Origin: Armatimonadota bacterium | GTDB taxonomy: Bacteria; Sysuimicrobiota; Sysuimicrobiia; Sysuimicrobiales; Humicultoraceae | Assembly (NCBI GenBank): GCA_016198805.1 | Contig: JACQHU010000152.1 | Span: 1 to 15,840 of the forward strand | Reading direction: 5' to 3' | DNA: 15,840 nucleotides | In this document: positions 6,585-12,882 of the stretch, piece by piece | Layout of the letters: the number at the start of each line of letters is the position of its first letter | Numbering within the stretch: position 1 is the stretch's first letter | Notes under the pieces: generated by a model | Seen by the model: only the letters and a program-made list of their open reading frames with translations | Database searches by the model: none | Told to the model about the DNA's origin: nothing | Program-made: the position numbers and the translations under genes

Positions 6585-8840
6585 TCAGGCGTGTGGCCGG
6601 CGCGCCGGCCGAGACGCACCGGGCCGCCGCGGCGGCCGGCCGTCTCGCCCGCGGTCGCCGCGTGGGCGGTCGGACCGCGCCCGCGTCATTGCCGCCGGCT
6701 GGCGATCTTCCTCCGCCACCCACCCTTCCGGCGGCGGCTGCGTGCCGCGGTGCGTCAGGTTGATGCGGCCCAGGCTGTCGATCTCCTTGACCTTGACCGC
6801 GATCTCGTCGCCGACTTTGACGACGTCCTCCACCCGGTTCACCCGGTCGTACGCGAGTTCGGAGATGTGGACCAGGCCTTCCTTGCCCGGCAAGATCTCC
6901 ACGAAGGCGCCGAAGTTCATCAGGCGCGTCACGCGGCCCTTGTAGGCCTGGCCGACCTCTACCTCTCGGACGATCCCCTCGATCATGGCGATGGCGCGGC
7001 GGGCCCCGTCTTCATTGATCGAGGCGATGGTCACCCGGCCGTCCTGCTCCACATCGATCTTGGTATCCGTGTCGGCCGTGATCTTGTTGATTGTCTTGCC
7101 GCCGGGACCGATCAGATCGCGAATCTTGTCAGGGTTGATCTGGATGGTGAAGATGCGCGGCGCGTAGGCCGACAGCGTCGTGCGCGGCGCGGGGATCACG
7201 CTCGCCATGGCATCCAGGATGACGAGCCGCGCCTCGCGGGCCTGCGCCAGCGCTTCAGCCAGCACCTTGCGCGACAGCCCGCCGGTCTTGATGTCCAACT
7301 GGATCGCGGTAATGCCCTGCCGCGTCCCGGCGACTTTGAAGTCCATGTCGCCCATGGCGTCTTCCATGCCCTGGATATCAGTGAGGATGACATACCGCCC
7401 GGTGTCTCCCGTGACCAGCCCGATCGAGATCCCGGCCACCGGCGCCCGGAGCGGCACGCCGGCGTCCATCAGCGACAGCGTCGAGCCGCAGACGGAGGCC
7501 ATCGACGTGCTGCCGTTGGACTCCAGGACCTCGGAGACGACGCGGATCGTATATGGGAACTGGTCCTCCGGCGGGATCATCGGTTCCAGCGCCCGTTCGG
7601 CCAGGGCGCCGTGCCCGATATCGCGCCGCCCGGGGCCGCGCAGCGGCCGGACTTCGCCCACCGAAAACGGCGGGAACTGGTAGTGGTGCATGTACCGCTT
7701 GGTCTCCAGGATGCCGATGTCGTCCAGCCGCTGCTCGTCTTCCCCCGTGCCCAGCGTCGTGATGGAGAGCACCTGGGTCTGGCCACGCTGGAAGAGCCCG
7801 GAGCCGTGCGTGCGCGGCAGCAGGCCGACCACGCACGCCAGGGGGCGGATCTCCTTCGGCTTCCGGCTGTCGGGCCGGGCGCCATCCTCGAGGATCCGCC
7901 GCCGGACCTCGTCCTTGGTGACGGCAGAGACGATCTCACCGATCTTGGCGACCTGCTCGGGGAACTGCTCCTTCAGACGTTCCGTGACCTCGACCTCGAC
8001 GGCTCGCAGCGCGTCTTCGCGTGCGAGCTTCTCGGGATGGCCGAGGGCCTCCCGGACCAGGGGCAATGCCGCCTCGCGGACGGCGGCGTCCAGCGACGGG
8101 TCGGGCGAAGCGACCACGATGGTTCGTGGCGGCTTCCCGGCCTGCGCGGCGACCTCGCGCTGCGCCGCGATGATCCGCCGGATCTCGGCGTGGGCCAGAT
8201 CGATGGCATCGAGGAGCCGGTCCTCGGGCACTTCGTCGCCGCCGGCCTCGACCATGACGATGGCGTCCTCGGTGCCCGCCACGACCAGGTCCAGCGTGCT
8301 CTCGTCTTCGACCTGGCGGAGGGACGGGTTGAGCACCGGCCGGTCGCCCACCAGTCCCACGCGCACGGCGCCCACCGGCCCGTTCCAGGGGATCCCGGAC
8401 AGGAGCAAGGCCGCGGAGGCCCCATTCACGGCGGCCACACCAGGATCGTGCTCCTGGTCGGTAGACAGGACCGTGGCTACCACCTGTACGTCGTTGCGCA
8501 TGCCCTTGGGGAACAAGGGCCGGAGCGGCCGGTCGATCAACCGGGACGTCAGGACCGCGCGCTCCCCCGGCCGGCCCTCCCGCTTGAAGAAACCGCCGGG
8601 GATCTTCCCGGCGGCGTACATCCTCTCTTCGAAATCGCAGGTCAGCGGGAAGAAGTCGATTCCCTCCCGCACCGTCTCCGACATTGTGGCGGTGACCAGC
8701 ACGACGGTCTCGCCGTGCGTCACCGTGACCGCGCCGCCGGCCTGCCGGGCCAGCACGCCGGTTTCAAACACCAACCGCCCTCCGCCGATTTCGGCCTCAG
8801 CGCGGCGTACATACGCTACCAAGTCCATTCCCAGTTCCAT
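6585..8840 (-). CDS. pnp: Polynucleotide phosphorylase (PNPase)
   Basis: Phosphate-dependent 3'-to-5' exoribonuclease that degrades mRNA and can also add tails; a trimeric degradosome-type enzyme. The product is 751 residues. Two RNase PH domains (about 14-230 and 325-545) flank an all-helical linker. The second PH core carries HHYQFPPFSVGE, RRDIGHGALAERAL, SNGSTSMASVCGST and GDMDFKVAGT; Asp494, Asp500 and Lys502 match the metal/catalytic residues of E. coli PNPase. A KH domain (about 562-622, GPGGKTINKI) and an S1 domain (about 630-698, NFGAFVEI...GLVHISEL) follow. The last ~34 residues are an Arg/Gly/Pro-rich basic tail. The ATG at 8840 directly abuts AGGAAGG, too close for a normal ribosome site; the in-frame ATG at 8828 (residue 5) has the same sequence 12 nt away and may be the true start. 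It follows rpsO by 42 nt. Confidence 0.97.
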   Translation of the reverse strand: MELGMDLVAYVRRAEAEIGGGRLVFETGVLARQAGGAVTVTHGETVVLVTATMSETVREGIDFFPLTCDFEERMYAAGKIPGGFFKREGRPGERAVLTSRLIDRPLRPLFPKGMRNDVQVVATVLSTDQEHDPGVAAVNGASAALLLSGIPWNGPVGAVRVGLVGDRPVLNPSLRQVEDESTLDLVVAGTEDAIVMVEAGGDEVPEDRLLDAIDLAHAEIRRIIAAQREVAAQAGKPPRTIVVASPDPSLDAAVREAALPLVREALGHPEKLAREDALRAVEVEVTERLKEQFPEQVAKIGEIVSAVTKDEVRRRILEDGARPDSRKPKEIRPLACVVGLLPRTHGSGLFQRGQTQVLSITTLGTGEDEQRLDDIGILETKRYMHHYQFPPFSVGEVRPLRGPGRRDIGHGALAERALEPMIPPEDQFPYTIRVVSEVLESNGSTSMASVCGSTLSLMDAGVPLRAPVAGISIGLVTGDTGRYVILTDIQGMEDAMGDMDFKVAGTRQGITAIQLDIKTGGLSRKVLAEALAQAREARLVILDAMASVIPAPRTTLSAYAPRIFTIQINPDKIRDLIGPGGKTINKITADTDTKIDVEQDGRVTIASINEDGARRAIAMIEGIVREVEVGQAYKGRVTRLMNFGAFVEILPGKEGLVHISELAYDRVNRVEDVVKVGDEIAVKVKEIDSLGRINLTHRGTQPPPEGWVAEEDRQPAAMTRARSDRPRGDRGRDGRPPRRPGASRPARRPHA

Positions 8841-8882
8841 CCTTCCTGTCTCGATCCGCAGATCTGTACAGTCCCGACCGGT

Positions 8883-9149
8883 CTACCTGCGCAGGCCCAA
8901 CGCCTCAACCACCCGCCGGTATGCGGTCACATCCGTCCGTTCCAGGTACGCCAGCAGCCGGCGGCGCTGGCCGACCATCTTCAGCAGACCCCGGCGCGAG
9001 TGAAAGTCCTTGGCGTGCGACTTCAGGTGCTCGGCGAGCTGGTTAATCCGTTCTGTCAGCAGGGCGATCTGAACCTCAGGAGATCCCGTATCCCCATCGT
9101 GGCGCTGAAACTTCCCGACAATCCCTCGCTTGGCCTCGCTCTTGAGCAT
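8883..9149 (-). CDS. rpsO: 30S ribosomal protein S15
   Basis: Primary 16S rRNA-binding protein of the 30S platform that nucleates S6/S18 assembly. The product is 88 residues, the expected size. Diagnostic stretches are DTGSPEVQIALLTERI (20-35) and HAKDFHSRRGLLKMVGQRRR (45-64), the rRNA-binding helical core. The frame is open upstream to 9200, but the ATG at 9149 begins with the usual MLKSEAK-type N terminus and has GGAGGAG (9154-9160) 4 nt before it. It is the first gene after the one strong promoter-like sequence in the window and precedes pnp, an arrangement conserved across bacteria. In several bacteria S15 represses its own mRNA through a leader structure; a candidate leader is described separately. 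Confidence 0.98.
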   Translation of the reverse strand: MLKSEAKRGIVGKFQRHDGDTGSPEVQIALLTERINQLAEHLKSHAKDFHSRRGLLKMVGQRRRLLAYLERTDVTAYRRVVEALGLRR

Positions 9150-9242
9150 TGCGCTCCTCCAGTCCGGTTGCAAAGACCGCCGGACAAAGATGACGCCCAC
9201 GGCCGAGAAGCCGCTGGAGCGACGGCGCTCCCCGCCGGGGCC
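9150..9242 (-). promoter_or_regulatory. Structured rpsO mRNA leader, candidate S15 autoregulatory element
   Basis: About 93 nt from the inferred transcription start to the rpsO ATG. Seen directly: hairpin A, GGAGCG (9226-9231) with CGCTCC (9216-9221) and a 4-nt loop; hairpin B, GTCCGG (9180-9185) with CCGGAC (9162-9167) and a 12-nt loop, ending 1 nt before the Shine-Dalgarno GGAGGAG (9154-9160). The GGAGCG of hairpin A's 5' arm recurs exactly over the Shine-Dalgarno (9152-9157), so the CGCTCC arm can pair with either. S15 is known to repress its own mRNA through unrelated leader folds in different bacteria; that this one responds to S15 is inference. Confidence 0.4.
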
Positions 9243-9248
9243 ACCGTC

Positions 9249-9277
9249 ATACTAGCACGCTCCCACGGGTGGCGCAA
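9249..9277 (-). promoter_or_regulatory. Sigma70-type promoter for rpsO-pnp
   Basis: On the minus strand, TTGCGC (9272-9277) and TAGTAT (9249-9254) are separated by exactly 17 nt. The -10 hexamer matches TATAAT at 4 of 6 positions and is preceded by TGC, giving an extended -10 (TGnTAGTAT). The -35 is weak (3 of 6). An AT-rich tract lies directly upstream, as for an UP element. The predicted start, about 7 nt downstream of the -10, is near 9242. This is the best promoter candidate in the window, and rpsO promoters are commonly found here in other bacteria. Confidence 0.55.
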
Positions 9278-9280
9278 ACA

Positions 9281-9330
9281 AAATCCAGTGCATTTTAGCC
9301 ATAAGAAATTCTTAATATTAATCTTCAATG
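9281..9330. other. AT-rich island between ribF and rpsO
   Basis: By direct count only 13 of these 50 bases are G or C (26%), and 2 of 20 in 9301-9320, in a window that is otherwise about two-thirds GC. It lies downstream of the ribF stop and immediately upstream of the rpsO promoter candidate. It contains the palindrome TTAATATTAA. It is best read as an UP-element-like tract for the promoter; there is no GC stem plus T-run to make it a ribF terminator. Confidence 0.5.
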
Positions 9331-9355
9331 CGGTTGGCATCCTGCCTGGGGACCT

Positions 9356-10294
9356 CTAGGTCCGCATTGGCTGGTCCTGAAGGACGGCTTTCGCCTCCGA
9401 GATGTCGGCCATCACCTGCTTCTTGAGCGCCTCAGGCCCGGGGAAGCGCATCTCGGCCCGGAGCCGCTGGACGAAGGCGAGCTCAAGCGCGCGCCCGTAC
9501 AGGTCGACAGCCGCCTCGATCAGGTGCGCCTCAACGACCGGTGCCGTCCCGCCAAACGTCGGCCGAATGCCGATGTTCACGGCGGCCGGGTAGGTGACGC
9601 CCCCGGTCGTGGCGTACGCGGCGTAGACCCCCTGTCCCGGAATCAGCTTCTCCTGAGGAACCCGCAGGTTGGCCGTCGGCAGCCCGAGTTGCCGCCCACG
9701 TCCCTCCCCCTGGATCACGGTGCCCTCCACGCCGTACCACCGGCCCAGCCACTCGGCTGCCGTCCGCACATCGCCCTGCCGGAGCCGCTCCCGGATGCTG
9801 GAACTGCTGATCGTGAACCCTTCGTTCGTGAGCAGTGGCACGACGGTGACCTGGATGCCATGGGCCGACGCCCAGGCGCGGAGGAATGCCACGGTCCCTT
9901 CCCGGTTCAGTCCGAACGTGTGAGTGGATGAGACCACGATCTGCACGGGGTCGAGATGCCGGCGCAGCGCCTCGAGCCAGGCCGAACCAGACAGGCTGCG
10001 CATGGCGGCGTCGAACCGGATGACCATCGCGGCGTCGACGCCGAAGGCGGCAAACAGCCGGAGCCGCTCGTCGACGGTCGTCAGCAGGAAGGGCTCTGCG
10101 GGCGCGGCGATGACCGTCAGGGGGTGCGGGTCGAACGTGGTCACCACCCCCTCACCCTGGACCTGGCGCGCCACGCTCAGCAGAGTGTCGATGACCGCGC
10201 GGTGGCCCCTGTGGACGCCGTCGAAGCTACCCAGCGCCACGCACACAGGACGGCCTGCCCGCTGGAAGGCCTCGAGGCCAAAGACGACCCTCAT
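9356..10294 (-). CDS. ribF: Bifunctional riboflavin kinase / FMN adenylyltransferase (FAD synthetase)
   Basis: Cytoplasmic enzyme making FMN and then FAD from riboflavin and ATP. The product is 312 residues, the usual size for the bifunctional form. The N-terminal nucleotidyltransferase domain carries GSFDGVHRGH (22-31), FDPHP (54-58) and ISSSSIR (162-168). The C-terminal riboflavin kinase domain begins near 187, with GTVIQGEGRGRQLGLPTAN (191-209). One oddity: where most homologues have a G-x-D-F-x-F-G motif, this protein has SSTHTFGLNREG (122-133), losing the Gly and Asp but keeping F-G and the Arg. The frame is open upstream to 10417, but the ATG at 10294 gives the normal N terminus and overlaps the truB stop in an ATGA, with only a weak ribosome site; translation is probably coupled to truB. 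Confidence 0.95.
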   Translation of the reverse strand: MRVVFGLEAFQRAGRPVCVALGSFDGVHRGHRAVIDTLLSVARQVQGEGVVTTFDPHPLTVIAAPAEPFLLTTVDERLRLFAAFGVDAAMVIRFDAAMRSLSGSAWLEALRRHLDPVQIVVSSTHTFGLNREGTVAFLRAWASAHGIQVTVVPLLTNEGFTISSSSIRERLRQGDVRTAAEWLGRWYGVEGTVIQGEGRGRQLGLPTANLRVPQEKLIPGQGVYAAYATTGGVTYPAAVNIGIRPTFGGTAPVVEAHLIEAAVDLYGRALELAFVQRLRAEMRFPGPEALKKQVMADISEAKAVLQDQPMRT

Positions 10295-11241
10295 GATCCA
10301 GCCCGAGAGCGCACGACGCGAAACGGCTGCAGGCGACCGGTCTCGACGCGGGCCAGCGCGATCAGGCCCCGGCTGTCTCGCAACCGGATCGGCGCCGACG
10401 TCGGCAGCCTCGACCACCCCGGCACCTGAAACAGGGGCAGCGCGCGGCCGTCCAGAACCTGCTGGCGCTGTGCCGGGGTCAGGTCGACGGCGGGGAGATC
10501 GGCGAGAGCTTCGTCCGGAGAGAGCAGGTGCATGGGGAGCCGGCCGGAGGCGACCGCCGCCTGGACTTCCTCGAGCGTCAGGCTGTCCTCAAGAGTGAAC
10601 CGGCCGACCCGCGTCCGCAGCACAAACGATGCATGGGCCGGCACCCGCACACGCTCCCCGAGGTCACGAGCCAGCGCGCGGATATAGGTGCCCTTTGAGC
10701 ACTCGATCTGCGCCAGCGCCCGTGCCTGCTGCCCCGGAACGAAGTCCAGCAGCCGGCATTCGGTGATCTCCACCTGCCGCGGCGCTACCTCCACCGTCTC
10801 GCCGCGCCGCGCATGCTCGTAGAGCCGGCGGCCGGCTTTGTGCACGGCAGACACCATTGGCGGGATCTGCTCAGAGACCCCGACGAAACCCGACAGCGCC
10901 GCCTCCACCTGGGCCTGGTCGAGTGCCGACGCGTCCCCTTCGGCGATGACCGCGCCATAGGCGTCACCGGAGTCGGTGGCCAGACCGAAGGTGAACTCGG
11001 CGCGATACCCTTTCTGCCGCTCGGTCAGGAATTCCGCGATGCGCGTGGCCCGGCCCAGGCACAGCACCAGCACCCCGCAGGCACCGGGGTCGAGGGTCCC
11101 AGTGTGCCCGATGCGCCGCAACCCCGTCAGCCGCCGGAGCTGGTCGACCACGTCGTGGGAGGTCATCCCCGGCGGTTTCAGCACGTTGAGCACGCCGGGT
11201 GAGGCCTCCTGCGCGCGTGCCGCGGTCCTATCGGGCGGCAT
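10291..11241 (-). CDS. truB: tRNA pseudouridine(55) synthase TruB
   Basis: Isomerises U55 to pseudouridine in the T-loop of most tRNAs. The product is 316 residues from the ATG at 11241, normal for bacterial TruB. Motif I, NVLKPPGMTSHDVV (19-32), is followed by the catalytic motif GHTGTLDPGACGVL (45-58), with Asp51 as the nucleophile. Later come YRAEFTFGLATDSGD and SKGTYIRALARDLGE, both family hallmarks, then a smaller C-terminal domain. The open frame runs another 135 codons upstream, but that part is Arg/Pro-rich out-of-frame nrnA sequence and not coding. The start overlaps the 3' end of nrnA by 14 nt and the stop overlaps ribF by 4 nt, so all three genes are co-translated from one message. 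It sits downstream of rbfA, as in many bacteria. Confidence 0.96.
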   Translation of the reverse strand: MPPDRTAARAQEASPGVLNVLKPPGMTSHDVVDQLRRLTGLRRIGHTGTLDPGACGVLVLCLGRATRIAEFLTERQKGYRAEFTFGLATDSGDAYGAVIAEGDASALDQAQVEAALSGFVGVSEQIPPMVSAVHKAGRRLYEHARRGETVEVAPRQVEITECRLLDFVPGQQARALAQIECSKGTYIRALARDLGERVRVPAHASFVLRTRVGRFTLEDSLTLEEVQAAVASGRLPMHLLSPDEALADLPAVDLTPAQRQQVLDGRALPLFQVPGWSRLPTSAPIRLRDSRGLIALARVETGRLQPFRVVRSRAGS

Positions 11242-12205
11242 GACTGGTGGAGATTTCCCGCCGCGCGGCCTCCACCGCGCGACGCCTCGTCTCGTCCAGA
11301 CCCCCGGGGACCTCGGCCCCTGCGGCGGCGGCGTGCCCGCCCCCACCCAGAGCCTCCGCGACCCGATCCGCGCGCACGCCGTCCCGGGAGCGGATCGACA
11401 CGCGCACGGTGCCGTCTCGCTCTTCAAACACCATCGCCAGGCGCACCCCGGCGATCGTGCGCATCGCAGAGACCACCCCCGAGACCTCCGCGGGCGACGC
11501 GCCGGTGGCGGCCAGCATGGCCGCGGTGATGGCCGTGGTCGCCACGGCGCCTCCCTCGTGGAGTTCCAGCGCGGCGAGCGCGGCTCCCAGGAGCCGCACG
11601 GCGGCCGCCGGCTGGTCCTCGTAGACGGCCCGGACGACCTCCTCAACGGTCACGCCGTGGTCCATCAGGTCTGCCGCCAGCCGCAGCACCTGCCCGGTCG
11701 TATTGCCGAACCGGAAGACCCCGGTGTCGGTGACCACCGCGGTCAGCAGAGCCAGCGCCATCGGGCGGTCCAGCGGGACGCCCAGGTGCTTGATGAGGTC
11801 GTCCACCTGCTCCCCCACTGCCGCCGCCCGCGGGTCCCAGTCGGTCAGGTCGGCGTAGGGCGCATGCGCGGCGTGGTGATCGATGGCGACCACCGAGCGC
11901 GCGCGCATCACCGCCGGCGCCACCGTCCCGATCCGGTCCACACTGCTGCACTCCATGGTGACGGCGACATCGAAGGTAGACCCGTCGGGGATAGCCGTGA
12001 CCACCTGGTCCGCTCCCGGGAGAAACCGCAGGCTCGCCGGGACACCGTCAGCACTCGCCACCGTCACGCTCTTGCCGAGACGCCGCAGGGCCAGGGCCAG
12101 CGCGAGCCCGGCCCCCAGGCAGTCGCCATCCGGGCCGAGGTGGCACGTGATCAGGACGTTGGAGCTACTCTTGAGGGTCGCGGCGATCGCTGCCCGGGGA
12201 TTCAC
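11228..12205 (-). CDS. nrnA: DHH/DHHA1 phosphoesterase, NrnA-like (oligoribonuclease / pAp phosphatase)
   Basis: Predicted metal-dependent hydrolase that degrades 2-5 nt RNAs and often 3'-phosphoadenosine 5'-phosphate, finishing mRNA decay and sulfur-nucleotide recycling. The product is 325 residues. The DHH domain shows HLGPDGDCLGAG (22-33, with Asp26 and Asp28), the signature DHH (109-111) and Asp160 in VVTDTGVF. The DHHA1 domain ends with ALGGGGHAAAAGA. One oddity: the motif II position, normally Asp in a V-D-x-S/A-x-x-x-R context, is Glu85 in TMECSSVDR. The start is GTG at 12205 with GAGGAG 7 nt before it, both inside the rbfA 3' end (41-nt overlap). This is its usual place between rbfA and truB in Firmicutes and Actinobacteria. 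Family firm; exact substrate not shown by sequence. Confidence 0.9.
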   Translation of the reverse strand: MNPRAAIAATLKSSSNVLITCHLGPDGDCLGAGLALALALRRLGKSVTVASADGVPASLRFLPGADQVVTAIPDGSTFDVAVTMECSSVDRIGTVAPAVMRARSVVAIDHHAAHAPYADLTDWDPRAAAVGEQVDDLIKHLGVPLDRPMALALLTAVVTDTGVFRFGNTTGQVLRLAADLMDHGVTVEEVVRAVYEDQPAAAVRLLGAALAALELHEGGAVATTAITAAMLAATGASPAEVSGVVSAMRTIAGVRLAMVFEERDGTVRVSIRSRDGVRADRVAEALGGGGHAAAAGAEVPGGLDETRRRAVEAARREISTSHAAR

Positions 12206-12560
12206 GCGACTGCTCCTCGGCCACCTCGCGGAGGATGGAGACGATGCGGGTCCCCCGCTCGATGGACTCGTCGAGGCGAAAAAGGATTTCGGGCACGAAG
12301 CGGATCCCCAATCGTCCCCCCAACTCGGACCGGATGTGTCCCGTCGCGTGGATCAGGCCTTCCATCGTGCGTCGTTTCACGTCGTCGTCGCCGAGCACAC
12401 TGACATAGATCTTCGCACGGCGCAAGTCGGGACTCACCACCACGTCCGTCACGGAGACGAATCCAATGCGGGGATCCTTGAGATCTCGCTGGACGATGGC
12501 ACTGGTCTCGGCCCGGATGACCTCAGCCAGGCGCTCGGCGCGGGAGGGGTTGGCCGGCAT
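12165..12560 (-). CDS. rbfA: 30S ribosome-binding factor RbfA
   Basis: Small KH-fold protein that binds immature 30S subunits and helps 16S rRNA 5'-end maturation, important in the cold. The product is 131 residues, near the family norm. Visible family sequence: ERLAEVIRAE near the N terminus, LKDPRIGFVSVTDVVVSPDL (27-46), AKIYVSVLG, and the KH-type stretch from HIRSELGGRLGIR through VPE to DESIERG. After about residue 112 the tail is polar and charged. The ATG at 12560 lies 9 nt after the ylxP stop; the only ribosome site is a weak AGGG overlapping that stop, which suggests coupled translation. The 3' end overlaps nrnA by 41 nt. Confidence 0.95.
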   Translation of the reverse strand: MPANPSRAERLAEVIRAETSAIVQRDLKDPRIGFVSVTDVVVSPDLRRAKIYVSVLGDDDVKRRTMEGLIHATGHIRSELGGRLGIRFVPEILFRLDESIERGTRIVSILREVAEEQSRESPGSDRRDPQE

Positions 12561-12569
12561 GGAGTGACC

Positions 12570-12839
12570 CTAGCGGATCTCGACTTCAAAATCCACCAGG
12601 ACGATCTCGCCCTGGTGCTCGACGAAGCTCGCAATCTCGGAGAGAATCTGATGGGCATGTCGCGACGAGGTGGAAATGCAGGCGAAGGCCACGGCGGCCC
12701 GCTGCCAGGTGTTGTGATGATCGACTTCGGCGGCGGCGACGCGGAAACGGTGCTGCGCCCGTTCCACCAGGCTCTTCACCAGACGCCGCTTGTCCTTCAG
12801 GCCCCGTGCGCCCGGCAGGCTCAGTTCGGCACGCGCCAC
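12570..12839 (-). CDS. ylxP: YlxP-like DUF503 protein; true start probably upstream at a non-standard codon
   Basis: Small conserved protein of unknown function, found between infB and rbfA in many bacteria. Recognised from ELSLPGARGLKDKRRLVKS, AEVDHHNTWQRAAVAFAC and the final FEVEI, which match the DUF503 pattern. The coordinates use the only in-frame standard start, GTG at 12839 (89 residues), but this has no ribosome site at a usable distance and cuts off the family's conserved first strand. The upstream in-frame codons read I-V-V-G-V-A-R-A-E-L from an ATC at 12851, exactly where homologues begin M-x-V-G-V-x-R-x-E-L, giving 94 residues. GGGAGG (12860-12865) lies 8 nt before that ATC and 5 nt before an in-frame ACG at 12854. 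Between 12839 and the infB stop at 12885 there is no in-frame ATG, GTG or TTG. Family call secure; start unresolved. Confidence 0.88.
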   Translation of the reverse strand: MARAELSLPGARGLKDKRRLVKSLVERAQHRFRVAAAEVDHHNTWQRAAVAFACISTSSRHAHQILSEIASFVEHQGEIVLVDFEVEIR

Positions 12840-12859
12840 ACCGACGACGATCGTCCGTT

Positions 12860-12865
12860 CCTCCC
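12860..12865 (-). promoter_or_regulatory. Shine-Dalgarno of ylxP pointing to a non-ATG start
   Basis: GGGAGG on the minus strand, 18 nt after the infB stop. It is correctly spaced for an ATC at 12851 (8 nt) or an ACG at 12854 (5 nt), but 20 nt from the GTG at 12839. It is the only good ribosome site in the infB-ylxP gap and is the main evidence against the GTG start. Confidence 0.55.
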
Positions 12866-12882
12866 GGGACCACCCGGCACGG

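Noticed and set aside
8841..8882. Terminator or RNase III site between rpsO and pnp
   Set aside because: Only a 4-bp GATC stem is visible in the 42-nt gap, with no T-run.
6591..9359. Plus-strand open frame of 922 codons opposite pnp and rpsO
   Set aside because: Same antisense artefact; composition is dominated by Arg, His, Asp and Gly, no motif is seen, and the minus-strand genes are certain.
10295..10417. 41-codon N-terminal extension of ribF
   Set aside because: It lies inside truB in another frame; RibF proteins normally begin shortly before the first strand, as from the ATG at 10294.
11242..11646. 135-codon N-terminal extension of truB
   Set aside because: It is the alternative frame of nrnA, Arg/Pro/Trp-rich and unlike any TruB N terminus; the ATG at 11241 gives the expected length.
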